From Betaproteobacteria bacterium SG8_39 (GTDB taxonomy: Bacteria; Pseudomonadota; Gammaproteobacteria; Burkholderiales; SG8-39): DNA of 39,489 nt. The position numbers and the translations under genes are program-made. The stretch covers positions 1 to 39,489 of the forward strand of contig LJTQ01000005.1 of the NCBI GenBank assembly GCA_001303445.1, written 5' to 3'. How positions within the stretch are numbered: the first letter of the stretch is position 1; each line of letters begins with the position of its first letter. This document shows, piece by piece, positions 19,880-28,246 of this stretch. The notes below the pieces were generated by a model. It was not told the DNA's origin, did not search any database, and saw only the letters and a program-made list of their open reading frames with translations.

Positions 19880-20641
19880 ATGAGACTGAGCGGAAAAATC
19901 GCAATCGTGACAGGCGCCGGCTCCGGCTTCGGCGAAGGCATTGCAAAGCGTTTTGCTCTGGAAGGGGCCGGTGTCGTCGTCAACGACATCAACGCCGCTG
20001 GCGGCCAGCGCGTGGCCGGCGAGATCTCGAGTGCCGGCGGCAAGGCGGTGTTCGTCAAGGAGGACGTGACGCGCGCCAAGGATTGGGCAAGCCTGGTCGG
20101 CGCGGCGCAATCGGCGTTCGGTCGCCTCGACATCGTCGTCAACAATGCCGGCTGGACACATCGCAACAAGCCGTACCTCGAGGTGACCGAGGCGGAGTTC
20201 GATCGCGTCTATGCGGTAAACGTCAAGAGCGTCTACCTGTCGGCGATTCATGCGGTGCCCGTGTTCCGCAAGCAGGGCGGCGGATGCATTATCAACATCG
20301 CCTCCACGGCGGGCATCCGTCCGCGCCCCGGGCTGACGGTCTACAACAGCTCGAAAGGTGCCGTCGTGCTGATGTCGAAATCGATGGCAGGCGAGTTCGG
20401 CCCGGATAACATCCGCGTGAACTGCGTCAACCCGGTCTTCAGCCCTGACACGGCGCTGTCGGCCGAGTTCGCCGGCGGCGCGGTGACCGAAGAGGCCCGC
20501 AAGCGGTTTCTCGCGACGATCCCACTGGGCCGTTTTTCGACGCCGCTCGACGTCGCCAACGCCTGCCTTTACCTGGCCTCGGACGAGGCGAACTTCATCT
20601 CGGGCGTGTGCATCGAGGTGGACGGCGCCCGTTCCGTCTGA
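19880..20641 (+). CDS. Short-chain dehydrogenase/reductase (FabG-like)
   Basis: The 253-residue classical SDR has cofactor motif TGAGSGFGEG and NNAGWTHRN. Its Ser-Tyr-Lys site lies in IASTAGIRPRPGLTVYNSSKG (YxxxK). The residue after the second strand (VVNDINAAG) is acidic, which suggests NAD(H) over NADP(H). ATG 19880 (MRLSGKIAIVTG) fits the family better than the TTG four codons upstream. The C-terminus FISGVCIEVDGARSV is the usual SDR end. The substrate is unknown; the 3-oxoacyl-ACP reductase role of FabG should not be assumed, since no fatty-acid genes are nearby. Confidence 0.92.
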   Translation: MRLSGKIAIVTGAGSGFGEGIAKRFALEGAGVVVNDINAAGGQRVAGEISSAGGKAVFVKEDVTRAKDWASLVGAAQSAFGRLDIVVNNAGWTHRNKPYLEVTEAEFDRVYAVNVKSVYLSAIHAVPVFRKQGGGCIINIASTAGIRPRPGLTVYNSSKGAVVLMSKSMAGEFGPDNIRVNCVNPVFSPDTALSAEFAGGAVTEEARKRFLATIPLGRFSTPLDVANACLYLASDEANFISGVCIEVDGARSV

Positions 20642-20668
20642 CGGGCAGCGGCACGCGCCGCGCCGCGT

Positions 20669-22102
20669 TTAGCCCTTGGCGGGGCGCGCCCCGCCAAGCA
20701 GCACCGCGACCTGCTTCGAGCGTCGCCCGGGCACTACGTCCGCCTGAGGCCGCGGCTCGCTGGCGTGGCCCGCACCCGGCTCGTACGGCTTGGAGAAAAT
20801 CGGGTCGGCCGCCTCGGCGGTTCGCGTCGCACTCGGCCGTCGGGCAGTGCTCCGCCCGCGCCCTTCTCCGCGGCCGCGCGCCTCGCCCCGCCCGGAGCGG
20901 CCCATGACGGCCGCCATCGCCCCCGCATTCGGCTCGAAGCCAGGGACGAGCACTCGTTCGATTGAACGCCCAATCAGCTTTTCGATCGCGGCGAGCGAAT
21001 CGCGGTCTTCCGGCGCCACCAGCGATATGGCCTCGCCCGCCATCCCGGCGCGCCCGGTCCTGCCGATGCGATGCACATAGTCCTCGGGCGAATGCGGGAT
21101 GTCGAAATTGATCACCTGCGGCAGACCTTCAATATCCAGGCCGCGGGAAGCGACGTCGGTGGCCACCAGTACCGCCGTGCGTCCCGCCTTGAATCCCTCG
21201 AGGGCCTCGAGCCGCTCCGCCTGGGACTTGTCGCCATGAATGGCATCCGCGTGGATGTGCTCGCGGCGCAGCTGGTGCGCCAGCCGATTGGCGCCGATGC
21301 GCGTTCCGCTGAAAACCAGCACCTGCGTCAGGTTGCGTGTTCGAATCAGATGGCACAGGAGCTCGCGTTTTTTCTCGCGCGCCACCGGGTACACCACGTG
21401 CGTCACCAGCTCCGCCACCGCGTTGCGCGCGGCGATTTGAATTTCCGCCGGATCGGTCAGCAGGGAAGACGCGAGCTTGCGGATCTCCTGGGGAAACGTG
21501 GCAGAAAAAAGCAGGTTCTGCCGGCGACCCGGAAGCAGCGCAATGATGCGGCGGATATCCGGCAGGAAGCCCATGTCGAGCATGCGGTCCGCCTCGTCCA
21601 GGGTCAGCACGGAGACCTGGCCGAACGTCACCGTGCGATTCTGTACGTGGTCGAGCAACCGCCCCGGCGTCGCGACGAGAACCTCTACACCGCGGCGCAG
21701 CTGGGCGATCTGCGCGTTCATGTCGACACCGCCGTACACAACCGCCGTGCGCAGCGGCAGATGGCGCGCATACTCACGAAAGCTTGCTTCAACCTGGATG
21801 GCCAGCTCCCGCGTCGGGGCAAGCACCAGGGCACGCACGGGATGACGGGCCGGTGACGCGCTGGTACTTGCCAGCGGCGCGATCTTCTGCAGGATCGGCA
21901 ACGCAAAGGCCGCCGTCTTCCCCGTGCCGGTCTGCGCACCGGCCATGAGGTCACGGCCTTCAAGAACGAGGGGTATGGCCTCCGACTGAACGGGGGTCGG
22001 CGTCTGATAGCCGAGTTCGGTGACGGCGCGCAGGAGGGGCTCGATCAGACCGAGCTGTTCAAATCCGGATTCGATGACGTGCTGCTCCGTTGGTTTCCGC
22101 AA
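20669..22102 (-). CDS. rhlE: DEAD-box ATP-dependent RNA helicase, RhlE type
   Basis: The 477-residue helicase contains all DEAD-box motifs: Q motif TPTPVQ, motif I AQTGTGKT, Ia PTRELA, Ib TPGR, motif II DEAD (LDEADRMLDMGF), motif III SAT, motif V ATDVASRGLDI and motif VI HRIGRTGRAG. The C-terminal tail after about residue 390 is Arg/Gly-rich (GRSGRGEARGRGEGRGRS), as in RhlE proteins active in ribosome assembly and RNA decay. The start is TTG 22102: an in-frame TAA lies seven codons upstream and no ATG or GTG fits. A TATAAT at 22122-22117 leaves only a very short leader. Confidence 0.94.
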   Translation of the reverse strand: MRKPTEQHVIESGFEQLGLIEPLLRAVTELGYQTPTPVQSEAIPLVLEGRDLMAGAQTGTGKTAAFALPILQKIAPLASTSASPARHPVRALVLAPTRELAIQVEASFREYARHLPLRTAVVYGGVDMNAQIAQLRRGVEVLVATPGRLLDHVQNRTVTFGQVSVLTLDEADRMLDMGFLPDIRRIIALLPGRRQNLLFSATFPQEIRKLASSLLTDPAEIQIAARNAVAELVTHVVYPVAREKKRELLCHLIRTRNLTQVLVFSGTRIGANRLAHQLRREHIHADAIHGDKSQAERLEALEGFKAGRTAVLVATDVASRGLDIEGLPQVINFDIPHSPEDYVHRIGRTGRAGMAGEAISLVAPEDRDSLAAIEKLIGRSIERVLVPGFEPNAGAMAAVMGRSGRGEARGRGEGRGRSTARRPSATRTAEAADPIFSKPYEPGAGHASEPRPQADVVPGRRSKQVAVLLGGARPAKG

Positions 22103-22116
22103 TGCGAAAACCCGAA

Positions 22117-22122
22117 ATTATA
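22117..22122 (-). promoter_or_regulatory. -10 box of rhlE with very short leader
   Basis: The minus strand reads TATAAT with its last base at 22117, 14 bp before the TTG start. A transcript would begin about 9 nt from the start codon. No convincing -35 was found. Confidence 0.4.
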
Positions 22123-22151
22123 CGCGCCCTTGCACACCCCGCCCAGGCCGC

Positions 22152-22679
22152 TCAGTTGATCGTCCGCTGGGCCCGCTCCGTCGTCGCGCGGCTCTCTGTC
22201 CCCGGCAGCCGCAGCTCGACATCCCAGTCGCTCTTCTGGGCCGCCGCCTGGAGCAAACGGCACAACGAGTGCAGCAGGACGGCGTCCAGGTTCAGCGTCA
22301 CGCCCTGCCCGTCGGAGGGATGCAGCGCCACGACCGGCTGCCCTTTGCGGTCATGGGCCGTCTGGATACGCGACAGCAGCAGCGGAGACTCGCCAAGCGG
22401 CGTCTTGGGCGTATTGTTTTCGTAGGGTCGCGAGAAATCCGCGCGCGACACGGCCTGCTCATGCTCGATGCCGAGCAGCGCCTTGCGCGCCTCCGGATTC
22501 GCCTGGGTGCGGATCCGGGGGCTCGCGTCTTCCGCCAGCTTGACCAGCAACGGCCACAGCAGCTTGACGTAGCGTCGCGTAAGCCAAAGGCGAAGTTCCG
22601 CGCCGTCGCTGGTGCCAATGCGCATCAGCAAGCGGTCTTGCTCCGCGTCGTAATCGATGTTGATCTGCCGCAGCCGCAC
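22152..22679 (-). CDS. Conserved hypothetical protein (betaproteobacterial type)
   Basis: I do not recognise a named family. The 175-residue product starts at GTG 22679 with GGGAG 9 bp upstream (VRLRQINIDYDAEQDRLLMRIG). It has no signal peptide or membrane segment. The N-terminal part predicts a b-strand meander (INIDYDAEQDRLLMRIGTSDGAELRLWLTRR), the middle is polar, and the end contains LNLDAVLLHSLCRLLQAAAQ. It lies between rfaE2 and rhlE, all on the minus strand, 49 bp before the rhlE start. Being intact with coding-like composition in a housekeeping run, it is probably a real gene. Confidence 0.8.
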   Translation of the reverse strand: MRLRQINIDYDAEQDRLLMRIGTSDGAELRLWLTRRYVKLLWPLLVKLAEDASPRIRTQANPEARKALLGIEHEQAVSRADFSRPYENNTPKTPLGESPLLLSRIQTAHDRKGQPVVALHPSDGQGVTLNLDAVLLHSLCRLLQAAAQKSDWDVELRLPGTESRATTERAQRTIN

Positions 22680-22756
22680 GCCGGTATTCTCCCGGCTGCG
22701 CAGCCCCGGCGCAATGGCTCCGGGGAAGCGGTCAGCCCGCGCCTACGGCCGGCGGC

Positions 22757-23251
22757 TCAGCCCGATGCCGCGCGGATCCGGTTCAGCAGCGCGGTCGTCG
22801 ACTGTTCGTGCTCGAACGGGATCGACATCACCTCGCCCCCGCGCGCCAGCACACCAGCGGCTCCGACGATGCGATCGGCAGGCCAGTCCCCGCCCTTGAC
22901 GAGCACGTCCGGCTGGCAGGCCTCGATCAGCGCGGCCGGCGTGTCCGTGTCGAACCAGGTCACGGCATCAACCGATTCCAGCGACGCGACGAGCGCCAGC
23001 CGGTCCTCGAGGCGATTGATCGGGCGATCTTCGCCCTTCGCGAGCCGGCGCACCGAACCGTCACTGTTCAAGGCGACGAGCAGCGCGGCGCCGCGCGCCC
23101 GCGCGCGGGCCAGATAGGTCACATGGCCGCGATGCAGCAGATCGAACACGCCATTGGTGAACACCAGCGGTCGCGGCAGCGTGACGAGCCAGTGCGCCAG
23201 ATCCTGCGGCGCCCGGATCTTGCGCTCAAACGCCGGCGCCGCCTGAGTCAC
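22757..23251 (-). CDS. rfaE2: D-glycero-beta-D-manno-heptose 1-phosphate adenylyltransferase
   Basis: The 164-residue nucleotidyltransferase matches the C-terminal half of E. coli HldE as a separate protein. FTNGVFDLLHRGHVTYL contains the HxGH nucleotide-binding motif, and DVLVKGGDWPADRIVGA and IPFEHEQSTTALLNRIR are typical. It activates heptose-1-phosphate to ADP-heptose for LPS inner core synthesis. The start is GTG 23251, 19 bp after the dolP stop. The phosphoheptose isomerase for the same pathway (gmhA) is two genes upstream, while the kinase half (RfaE1) is not in the window. Confidence 0.94.
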   Translation of the reverse strand: MTQAAPAFERKIRAPQDLAHWLVTLPRPLVFTNGVFDLLHRGHVTYLARARARGAALLVALNSDGSVRRLAKGEDRPINRLEDRLALVASLESVDAVTWFDTDTPAALIEACQPDVLVKGGDWPADRIVGAAGVLARGGEVMSIPFEHEQSTTALLNRIRAASG

Positions 23252-23270
23252 GACTGCAACCGACGCGGCG

Positions 23271-23897
23271 TCAGGCGCTTTTTTCGGGCGCCTTGCACGG
23301 CGCTTGGCCCGGCGTGCAGTACTCGAGGATCTTCACCACCTTGAGCACGCCGCCCGTAGTGCGCGCGATCTCGACCGCCTCCCGGGCCTCGGCCTCGGTC
23401 ACGATACCCATCAGGTAGACCACGCTGGCTTCGGTCACCACCTTGACGTGGTTCGGGTTGAAGTGACCGACGTCCAGAAATCGCGCTTTCACCTTGGAGG
23501 TGATGTAGGAGTCGTTGGTGCGTGCGCCGAACGACGACACGCCGGCAATCTGCGTCTCGTTCGCCACGCTGCGCACGCCCGCTGCGCCACGCGCGATCTT
23601 CTCGACCTCGGCGCGCGTACCGGCGTCCGGAACCTCGCCGGTGAGCAGTACGACGTAGTTGAACGACGTCACGTTGACGTGAACCTTGTCGCCGAAGCGC
23701 TCGTCGACGCGGTTGGACACCCGCAGCTCAATGCCTTCGTCGTCGACCTGCGCGCCCGTCGAGCGCCGGTCAGTCGCCGACATGACCGCGGCGCCCGCAC
23801 CGACCGCGATCACCGTTTCGGCACATCCCTGCAGGAACAGCAGAGCCGCGAAAATCGCGCCCAAGGTCGGCCAGGGACCGGTGCAGCGTGTACTCAT
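23271..23897 (-). CDS. dolP: BON-domain outer-membrane lipoprotein DolP (YraP)
   Basis: The 208-residue lipoprotein has a lipobox LQGC (Cys25) and two BON domains. The first is about residues 55-120 (RVSNRVDERFGDKVHVNVTSFNYVVLLTGEV) and the second about 125-195 (SYITSKVKARFLDVGHFNPNHVKVVTEASVVYLMGIVTEAEA). DolP maintains outer-membrane integrity and supports BAM function at division sites. ATG 23897 is used because it overlaps the gmhA stop (ATGA); the track ORF starts 15 codons earlier. The order yraN-gmhA/diaA-dolP is also found in E. coli. Confidence 0.94.
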   Translation of the reverse strand: MSTRCTGPWPTLGAIFAALLFLQGCAETVIAVGAGAAVMSATDRRSTGAQVDDEGIELRVSNRVDERFGDKVHVNVTSFNYVVLLTGEVPDAGTRAEVEKIARGAAGVRSVANETQIAGVSSFGARTNDSYITSKVKARFLDVGHFNPNHVKVVTEASVVYLMGIVTEAEAREAVEIARTTGGVLKVVKILEYCTPGQAPCKAPEKSA

Positions 23898-24535
23898 GAC
23901 TTGACTCCGAACATTTGGTAATCGATTGCGTCGCACAGGCAATGCAGCGCCAGCAAGTGCACTTCCTGGACGCGGGCAGTGCTGGTGTGCGGCACATTGA
24001 CATGGACATCGCCGTCCGCGATCCGTTCCCCGAGCTTGCCGCCGCGCCCGCCGGTCAGCGCCACCACCCGCGCGCCGATCGCCTGCGCCACGGCGACGGC
24101 CTCGAGAATGCTCGCCGAATTGCCGCTGGTCGAGATCGCCAGCAGGACGTCGCCCGCGCGCCCGATCGCGCGCAGCTGCTTGGCGAACACGTCCTCGTAG
24201 CGGAAGTCATTGGCAATCGACGTCAGCGCCGAACTGTCCGTGGTCAGCGCGACGGCCGCGAGCGGCGGACGATCGATCTCAAAGCGATTGACCAGCTCGG
24301 CGGCAAAGTGCTGCGCGTCCGCCGCAGAGCCCCCGTTGCCGCAGGCCAGGATCTTGCCGCCCGCACGCAAGGCATCAGCCATGAGGGACGCAGCCCGGGC
24401 GATCGGTGCCGCGAGAAGTTGCGCGCTCGACAGCTTGAGATTGGCACTTTCGCGAAAGTGCGCCCCGACGCGCACCGCCAGCTCGGCGGCGGAATCGGAC
24501 GGATCCGTCGGAGCCGTCTTCTGCGCTGATCCCAT
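23894..24535 (-). CDS. gmhA: Sedoheptulose 7-phosphate isomerase (GmhA/DiaA SIS family)
   Basis: The 213-residue SIS-domain protein has ACGNGGSAADAQHFAAELVNRFE and LLAISTSGNSASILEA. Synteny (yraN before, dolP after) is that of E. coli diaA, the DnaA-binding initiation factor. Two positions favour an active isomerase: Glu in HFAAEL and the second His in QEVHLLALH align with the catalytic Glu65 and His180 of E. coli GmhA, whereas E. coli DiaA has Ser and Asn there. GmhA makes D-glycero-D-manno-heptose 7-phosphate for LPS. The neighbouring rfaE2 supports this role; a second, DnaA-related role cannot be excluded. Confidence 0.9.
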   Translation of the reverse strand: MGSAQKTAPTDPSDSAAELAVRVGAHFRESANLKLSSAQLLAAPIARAASLMADALRAGGKILACGNGGSAADAQHFAAELVNRFEIDRPPLAAVALTTDSSALTSIANDFRYEDVFAKQLRAIGRAGDVLLAISTSGNSASILEAVAVAQAIGARVVALTGGRGGKLGERIADGDVHVNVPHTSTARVQEVHLLALHCLCDAIDYQMFGVKS

Positions 24536-24613
24536 GCGGAAATTCTACACTGCCGCTCTGCGATGACTTCGACCGCGACGTGCTGCGCCCCGGCCAACAG
24601 GGCCGCCGGACGA

Positions 24614-24643
24614 TCGCCGGCCGGCGACAGGTCGCCGGCCGGC
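24614..24643. repeat. Short direct repeat of TCGCCGGCCGGC
   Basis: Two copies (24614-24625 and 24632-24643) are separated by 6 bp in the 114-bp gap between yraN and gmhA. Each copy contains the palindrome GCCGGCCGGC, so a folded mRNA is possible. No function is evident. Confidence 0.5.
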
Positions 24644-24649
24644 AACGCC

Positions 24650-25000
24650 CTAGCCATCGAAGGCATTGCGGATCCATTCGATGTCCTCGATCCGGGGCGG
24701 GCCCGTCGCATCGAGCAGCATGACGTCGAACCGGCAGGCGCGCTCGCCGCGACCGGCAAGGTAGTACTGCGCTGCCGCGATCAGGCGGGCACGCTTTGCG
24801 GCCGTAATGCTCTCGGCGGCGCCGCCGAAGCGCCCCACGCTGCGCAGACGGACCTCGGCAAACACGGTGACATCGGCGTCCTCGGCGACGATGTCGATTT
24901 CGCCAAGCCGGCACCGCCAGTTGCGGGCGACGATGCGCAGCCCTGCGCGACGCAGTCGTTCCGCGCACAGCGCTTCGGCTCGCGCCCCGCTTCGGTTCAT
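24650..25000 (-). CDS. YraN family protein (UPF0102, nuclease-like fold)
   Basis: The 116-residue protein belongs to the YraN/UPF0102 family, which has a restriction-endonuclease-like fold and is usually found near rsmI. Typical segments are GARAEALCAERLRRAGLRIVARNWRCRLGEIDIVAED and VFAEVRLRS. The active-site-like E-x-K position reads EVR, so Lys is replaced by Arg. The biochemical function of the family is not settled. It starts at ATG 25000, divergent from rsmI with a 50-bp gap, and heads the yraN-gmhA-dolP run. Confidence 0.92.
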   Translation of the reverse strand: MNRSGARAEALCAERLRRAGLRIVARNWRCRLGEIDIVAEDADVTVFAEVRLRSVGRFGGAAESITAAKRARLIAAAQYYLAGRGERACRFDVMLLDATGPPRIEDIEWIRNAFDG

Positions 25001-25050
25001 GGCACCCTACCCTGCACACTGAGGGTCCTAACGAAGCTGCAGGCATCCCG

Positions 25051-25923
25051 TTGACCGCGCATCCCCCTACCGGCACCTTGTTCGTGGTTGCCACGCCAAT
25101 CGGCAACCTGGCCGATCTCAGCGCGCGGGCGCAGGAGACCCTGGCGGGGGTCGAAGTCGTCGCCTGCGAGGACACGCGAACCTCGCGCACCCTGCTTGCG
25201 CACCACGCCATCCGTGCGCGCACCGTCGCGCTGCATCAGCACAACGAACGCGCCGCGAGCGCCGCGCTGCTCGAGGCGCTGCGCGCCGGCAAGGACGTCG
25301 CGATCGTCACGGATGCCGGCACGCCCGGCCTGTCGGATCCCGGTGCGCTGCTGGTCGCCGCCGCGCATGCCGCGGGCGTACGCGTGGTTCCGGTTCCGGG
25401 CCCGAGCGCGGCCACTGCGGCGCTTTCCGCATCCGGCTTTGTCGCCGGACCGTGGCTGTTCGCGGGATTCCTTCCGTCTGCCGCGGCGGCACGGCGCAAA
25501 GCCCTCGAGGGCTTCGATCTGCGATGGCCGATCGTGTTTTTCGAGGCACCGCATCGGATCCGCCCGACGCTCGAGGCCCTGGAGGCGCGCTTCGGTAGCG
25601 ATCGCGAAGTGCTGATCGCGCGCGAACTGACGAAAAAGTTCGAGGAACTCGTCCGCTTGCCGCTCGGCGAAGCGCGCGCCTGGCTGGACGCCGATGCGCA
25701 CCGCGAGCGGGGCGAGTTCGTGCTCGTTCTGGGTCCGGGCGCACCCGCCGACGATGCGCGCGCAGCGGGCATACGGGTGCTCGACGTGCTGCTCGAGGCG
25801 CTGCCGACGCTGTCTGCGCCCGAAGCCGCCAAGCTGGCTGCTCGCATCACGGGTGCGCCTCGCAACGCGCTCTACGCACATGCGCTCGCGCACGTGGAGC
25901 GCCGACGCAGCGAGTGCGGATAG
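25051..25923 (+). CDS. rsmI: 16S rRNA (cytidine-1402-2'-O)-methyltransferase
   Basis: The 290-residue tetrapyrrole-methylase-fold enzyme 2'-O-methylates C1402 of 16S rRNA with SAM. Signature segments are [49 protein letters not shown] and [15 protein letters not shown], then FEAPHRI and [10 protein letters not shown]. The start is TTG 25051 ([19 protein letters not shown]). The stop TAG forms the first three bases of a TAGAAT hexamer that could serve as the -10 box of pyrC. It is divergent from yraN, as in E. coli (yraL/yraN). Confidence 0.96.
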   Translation: MTAHPPTGTLFVVATPIGNLADLSARAQETLAGVEVVACEDTRTSRTLLAHHAIRARTVALHQHNERAASAALLEALRAGKDVAIVTDAGTPGLSDPGALLVAAAHAAGVRVVPVPGPSAATAALSASGFVAGPWLFAGFLPSAAAARRKALEGFDLRWPIVFFEAPHRIRPTLEALEARFGSDREVLIARELTKKFEELVRLPLGEARAWLDADAHRERGEFVLVLGPGAPADDARAAGIRVLDVLLEALPTLSAPEAAKLAARITGAPRNALYAHALAHVERRRSECG

Positions 25924-25926
25924 AAT
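25921..25926 (+). promoter_or_regulatory. -10-like TAGAAT overlapping the rsmI stop codon, before pyrC
   Basis: TAGAAT ends 10 bp before the pyrC ATG; its TAG is the rsmI stop. A start site about 4 nt before ATG is implied. The -35 region is not consensus. Confidence 0.35.
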
Positions 25927-25936
25927 CCGGCGTCAC

Positions 25937-26968
25937 ATGGATGCGCTGACGATTCGCCGGCCTGACGACTGGCACCTGCATCTGCGCGACGGCGAAGCCA
26001 TGGCCGCCGTCCTGCCCGATAGCGCGCGCCGGTTCGCGCGCGCTATCGTCATGCCGAACCTGAAGCCCGCGGTGCGCACGACGCATCAGGCACTCGATTA
26101 CCGCGAGCGTATCCTCGCCGCGCTGCCCGACGGCCTGGCGTTCGAGCCGCTCATGACGCTGTACCTCACGGATGACACCCCGCCCGAGGAAATCGCGCGC
26201 GCGAAGCTCTCCGGTCGCATTGCCGCGGTGAAGCTCTACCCGGCGGGCGCCACCACGCATTCCGACGAGGGCGTCACGCGCATCTCACGCTGCTTTCACA
26301 CGCTCGAACGCATGCAGGAACTCGGCATGCCGCTGTTGATGCATGGCGAGGTCACCGATCCGGCAATCGACGTGTTCGACCGAGAACGCGCGTTCATTGA
26401 CGACGTGCTCGGGCCACTGGTGGAGCGCTTTCCCAACCTGAAGGTCGTGCTTGAGCACATCACGACACGCGATGCCGTGCAGTACGTCGAGGTCACGGGG
26501 GCGCAAATCGCCGCGACGATCACCGCGCACCATCTCCTCATGAACCGCAATGCGCTGTTTCTGGGCGGCATCCGACCTCACCACTATTGCCTTCCGGTGC
26601 TCAAGCGCGAGGAACATCGCGAGGCACTGGTCGAGGCCGCGACGTCCGGCAACCCCAAGTTCTTCCTCGGGACGGACAGCGCACCCCATGCGCGCGACAC
26701 CAAGGAGACCGGCTGCGGCTGCGCGGGCATCTACACGGCGCATGCGGCGCTCGAGCTGTACGCGATCGCATTCGAGGAAGCCGGCGCGCTCGACAAGCTC
26801 GAGGGCTTCGCGAGCCTCTACGGGCCGCAGTTCTACGGGCTGCCGGTCAACGAGGACAGCGTGACCCTGGTGCGCGAGCCCTGGGACGTACCCGAGCGGC
26901 TGGCCTTCGGCGCGGGCGAACTGGTGCCGCTGCGCGCCGGCGAGCGCCTGCCGTGGAAGCTCGCCTGA
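25937..26968 (+). CDS. pyrC: Dihydroorotase
   Basis: The 343-residue zinc enzyme of de novo pyrimidine synthesis cyclises carbamoyl-aspartate to dihydroorotate. ATG 25937 ([19 protein letters not shown]) is chosen; the track ORF runs 81 codons upstream inside rsmI. Metal ligands are His13 and His15 in HLH, the carbamylated Lys in [13 protein letters not shown], His in LMHGEV and LEHITT, and Asp in GTDSAPH. These mark the class II (E. coli PyrC) type. The following DUF3025 gene probably overlaps the 3' end. Confidence 0.97.
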   Translation: MDALTIRRPDDWHLHLRDGEAMAAVLPDSARRFARAIVMPNLKPAVRTTHQALDYRERILAALPDGLAFEPLMTLYLTDDTPPEEIARAKLSGRIAAVKLYPAGATTHSDEGVTRISRCFHTLERMQELGMPLLMHGEVTDPAIDVFDRERAFIDDVLGPLVERFPNLKVVLEHITTRDAVQYVEVTGAQIAATITAHHLLMNRNALFLGGIRPHHYCLPVLKREEHREALVEAATSGNPKFFLGTDSAPHARDTKETGCGCAGIYTAHAALELYAIAFEEAGALDKLEGFASLYGPQFYGLPVNEDSVTLVREPWDVPERLAFGAGELVPLRAGERLPWKLA

Positions 26969-27795
26969 GCCTTGGCTGGGTGGAGGGCTGCGCGCGCTTC
27001 GCGCATCCGATCTTCGACCCCATGCGACCCGCGCTCGCGCGGCTCGCACGGGAAGCCGACTGGCCGGATCACGCGCGGCTCGATGCGCTCGCCGCAGACC
27101 TCGGGCGAATGCCGCGGACGCGAAGCGGGCGGCGCATCCGGTTCGTGCCGCCCGCGCCGCGGGGTGCTCAGGGCGAGAACTACGAGCTGCGGGTGAATGC
27201 GCGTGGCGAGGTCGCGACGCGCCCGCGGAACTGGCATGACCTGTTCAACGCCTTGGCTTGGTGCCTGTTCCCGCGCACCAAAGCGAGCTTGAATGCCATT
27301 CATGCGAGCGAGATCCCGCTGCACCGGGATCGGCGCGGGCCGGCGCGCGACCTGCTGACGATCTTCGACGAGGGCGGCGCGCTGGTGGCCAGCAGCGACC
27401 CCGAGCTGATCGCGCTGATCCGCGCCTGTCGCTGGCGGACGCTATTCTGGACCGAGCGCGAGCGCCTCCTGAATGGTCTGCGAATCGTGGTGTGCGGCCA
27501 CGCCGTGCTCGAGCAGGCGCTCATGCCCTGGCCTGGCATCACCTGCAAGGCCTTGCTCGTTCCGGTCGAGGAAACGCTGCTCCATGCCCCCGCCGAGGCG
27601 CTCACCGAGGTCCTCGACGCTGCGGCCGCCGCATGGTTCGACGCCTACGCGCGGTCCAGCTCGCCGCGCGACCTGGCCGCGCTGCCCGTTTTCGGCTTTC
27701 CGGGCTGGAGCGAAGGCAGCGCGCGGCCCGAGTTCTACGCCGACGCGCGCTACTTCAGACCACAGCCGCGGGCCCGCATGGCTCGGGACCGGTAG
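26953..27795 (+). CDS. DUF3025 family protein
   Basis: The product is about 280 residues and belongs to a family of unknown function common in Beta- and Gammaproteobacteria. Characteristic segments are [60 protein letters not shown] and [22 protein letters not shown]. The start is uncertain: GTG 26953 ([19 protein letters not shown]) overlaps pyrC by 16 bp; GTG 26980 is the main alternative. The track's longer frame runs out of phase through pyrC and is not real there. The TAG stop is part of the TAGAAT upstream of rnpB. Confidence 0.88.
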   Translation: MEARLSLGWVEGCARFAHPIFDPMRPALARLAREADWPDHARLDALAADLGRMPRTRSGRRIRFVPPAPRGAQGENYELRVNARGEVATRPRNWHDLFNALAWCLFPRTKASLNAIHASEIPLHRDRRGPARDLLTIFDEGGALVASSDPELIALIRACRWRTLFWTERERLLNGLRIVVCGHAVLEQALMPWPGITCKALLVPVEETLLHAPAEALTEVLDAAAAAWFDAYARSSSPRDLAALPVFGFPGWSEGSARPEFYADARYFRPQPRARMARDR

Positions 27796-27798
27796 AAT
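27793..27798 (+). promoter_or_regulatory. -10-like TAGAAT for rnpB, overlapping the DUF3025 stop codon
   Basis: TAGAAT lies 6 bp before the predicted first base of RNase P RNA, the correct distance for a -10. Its TAG is the stop of the DUF3025 gene. The -35 region (GGGCCC area) is not consensus. Confidence 0.55.
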
Positions 27799-27804
27799 TG
27801 TCAC

Positions 27805-28137
27805 GGGAGTCGGCCAGGCAGTCGCTGCCAGCCCCGCAAGGGTGCAGGCAGAGGAAAGTCCGGGCTCCACAGAGCGGGATGCAGGGTAACCCCCTGGCAC
27901 GGCGACGTGACGAACAGGGCCACAGAGACGAGTCGCATGGCGCAAGCCGTGCGGGTGAAACGGGCAACCTCCATCCGGAGCAACACCAAATAGGCAAGCG
28001 CTTGAGGTCGGCTCGGCCGAGCTTGCGGGTAGGTGGCTAGAGCCTCGGGGTAACCCGGGGTCGAGAGGAATGGCTGTCGTGGCCGCGGCCCTTCACGGGG
28101 CCGCGGTCAACAGAACCCGGCTTATCGGCCGGCTCCC
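27805..28137 (+). ncRNA. rnpB: RNase P RNA (class A)
   Basis: The catalytic RNA of RNase P trims tRNA 5' leaders. The P1 helix pairs GGGAGTCGGCC at the start with GGCCGGCTCCC at the end. Conserved class A blocks are GAGGAAAGTCCGGGCTCC and ACAGAACCCGGCTTATCGG near the 3' end, with GGGTGAAACGGGCAA-type core sequence between. A GC-rich stem, CCGCGGCCCTTCACGGGGCCGCGG, lies before the 3' core. The length of 333 nt is typical. No clear U-tract terminator follows. Confidence 0.95.
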
Positions 28138-28246
28138 AATCGACGCAGCGCGACCGCCCAAATCGCCGCCGGGTGCTTGCACCACGGGCGCGATCCAACG
28201 ACAATCGCCGCGGAACAAAAAGATAACGGCGCCGCCGCCCCTGACA

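Noticed and set aside
28070-28246. N-terminal extension of the HD-domain ORF starting at 28070
   Set aside because: It lies within the 3' part of RNase P RNA; the protein fits the family from ATG 28247.
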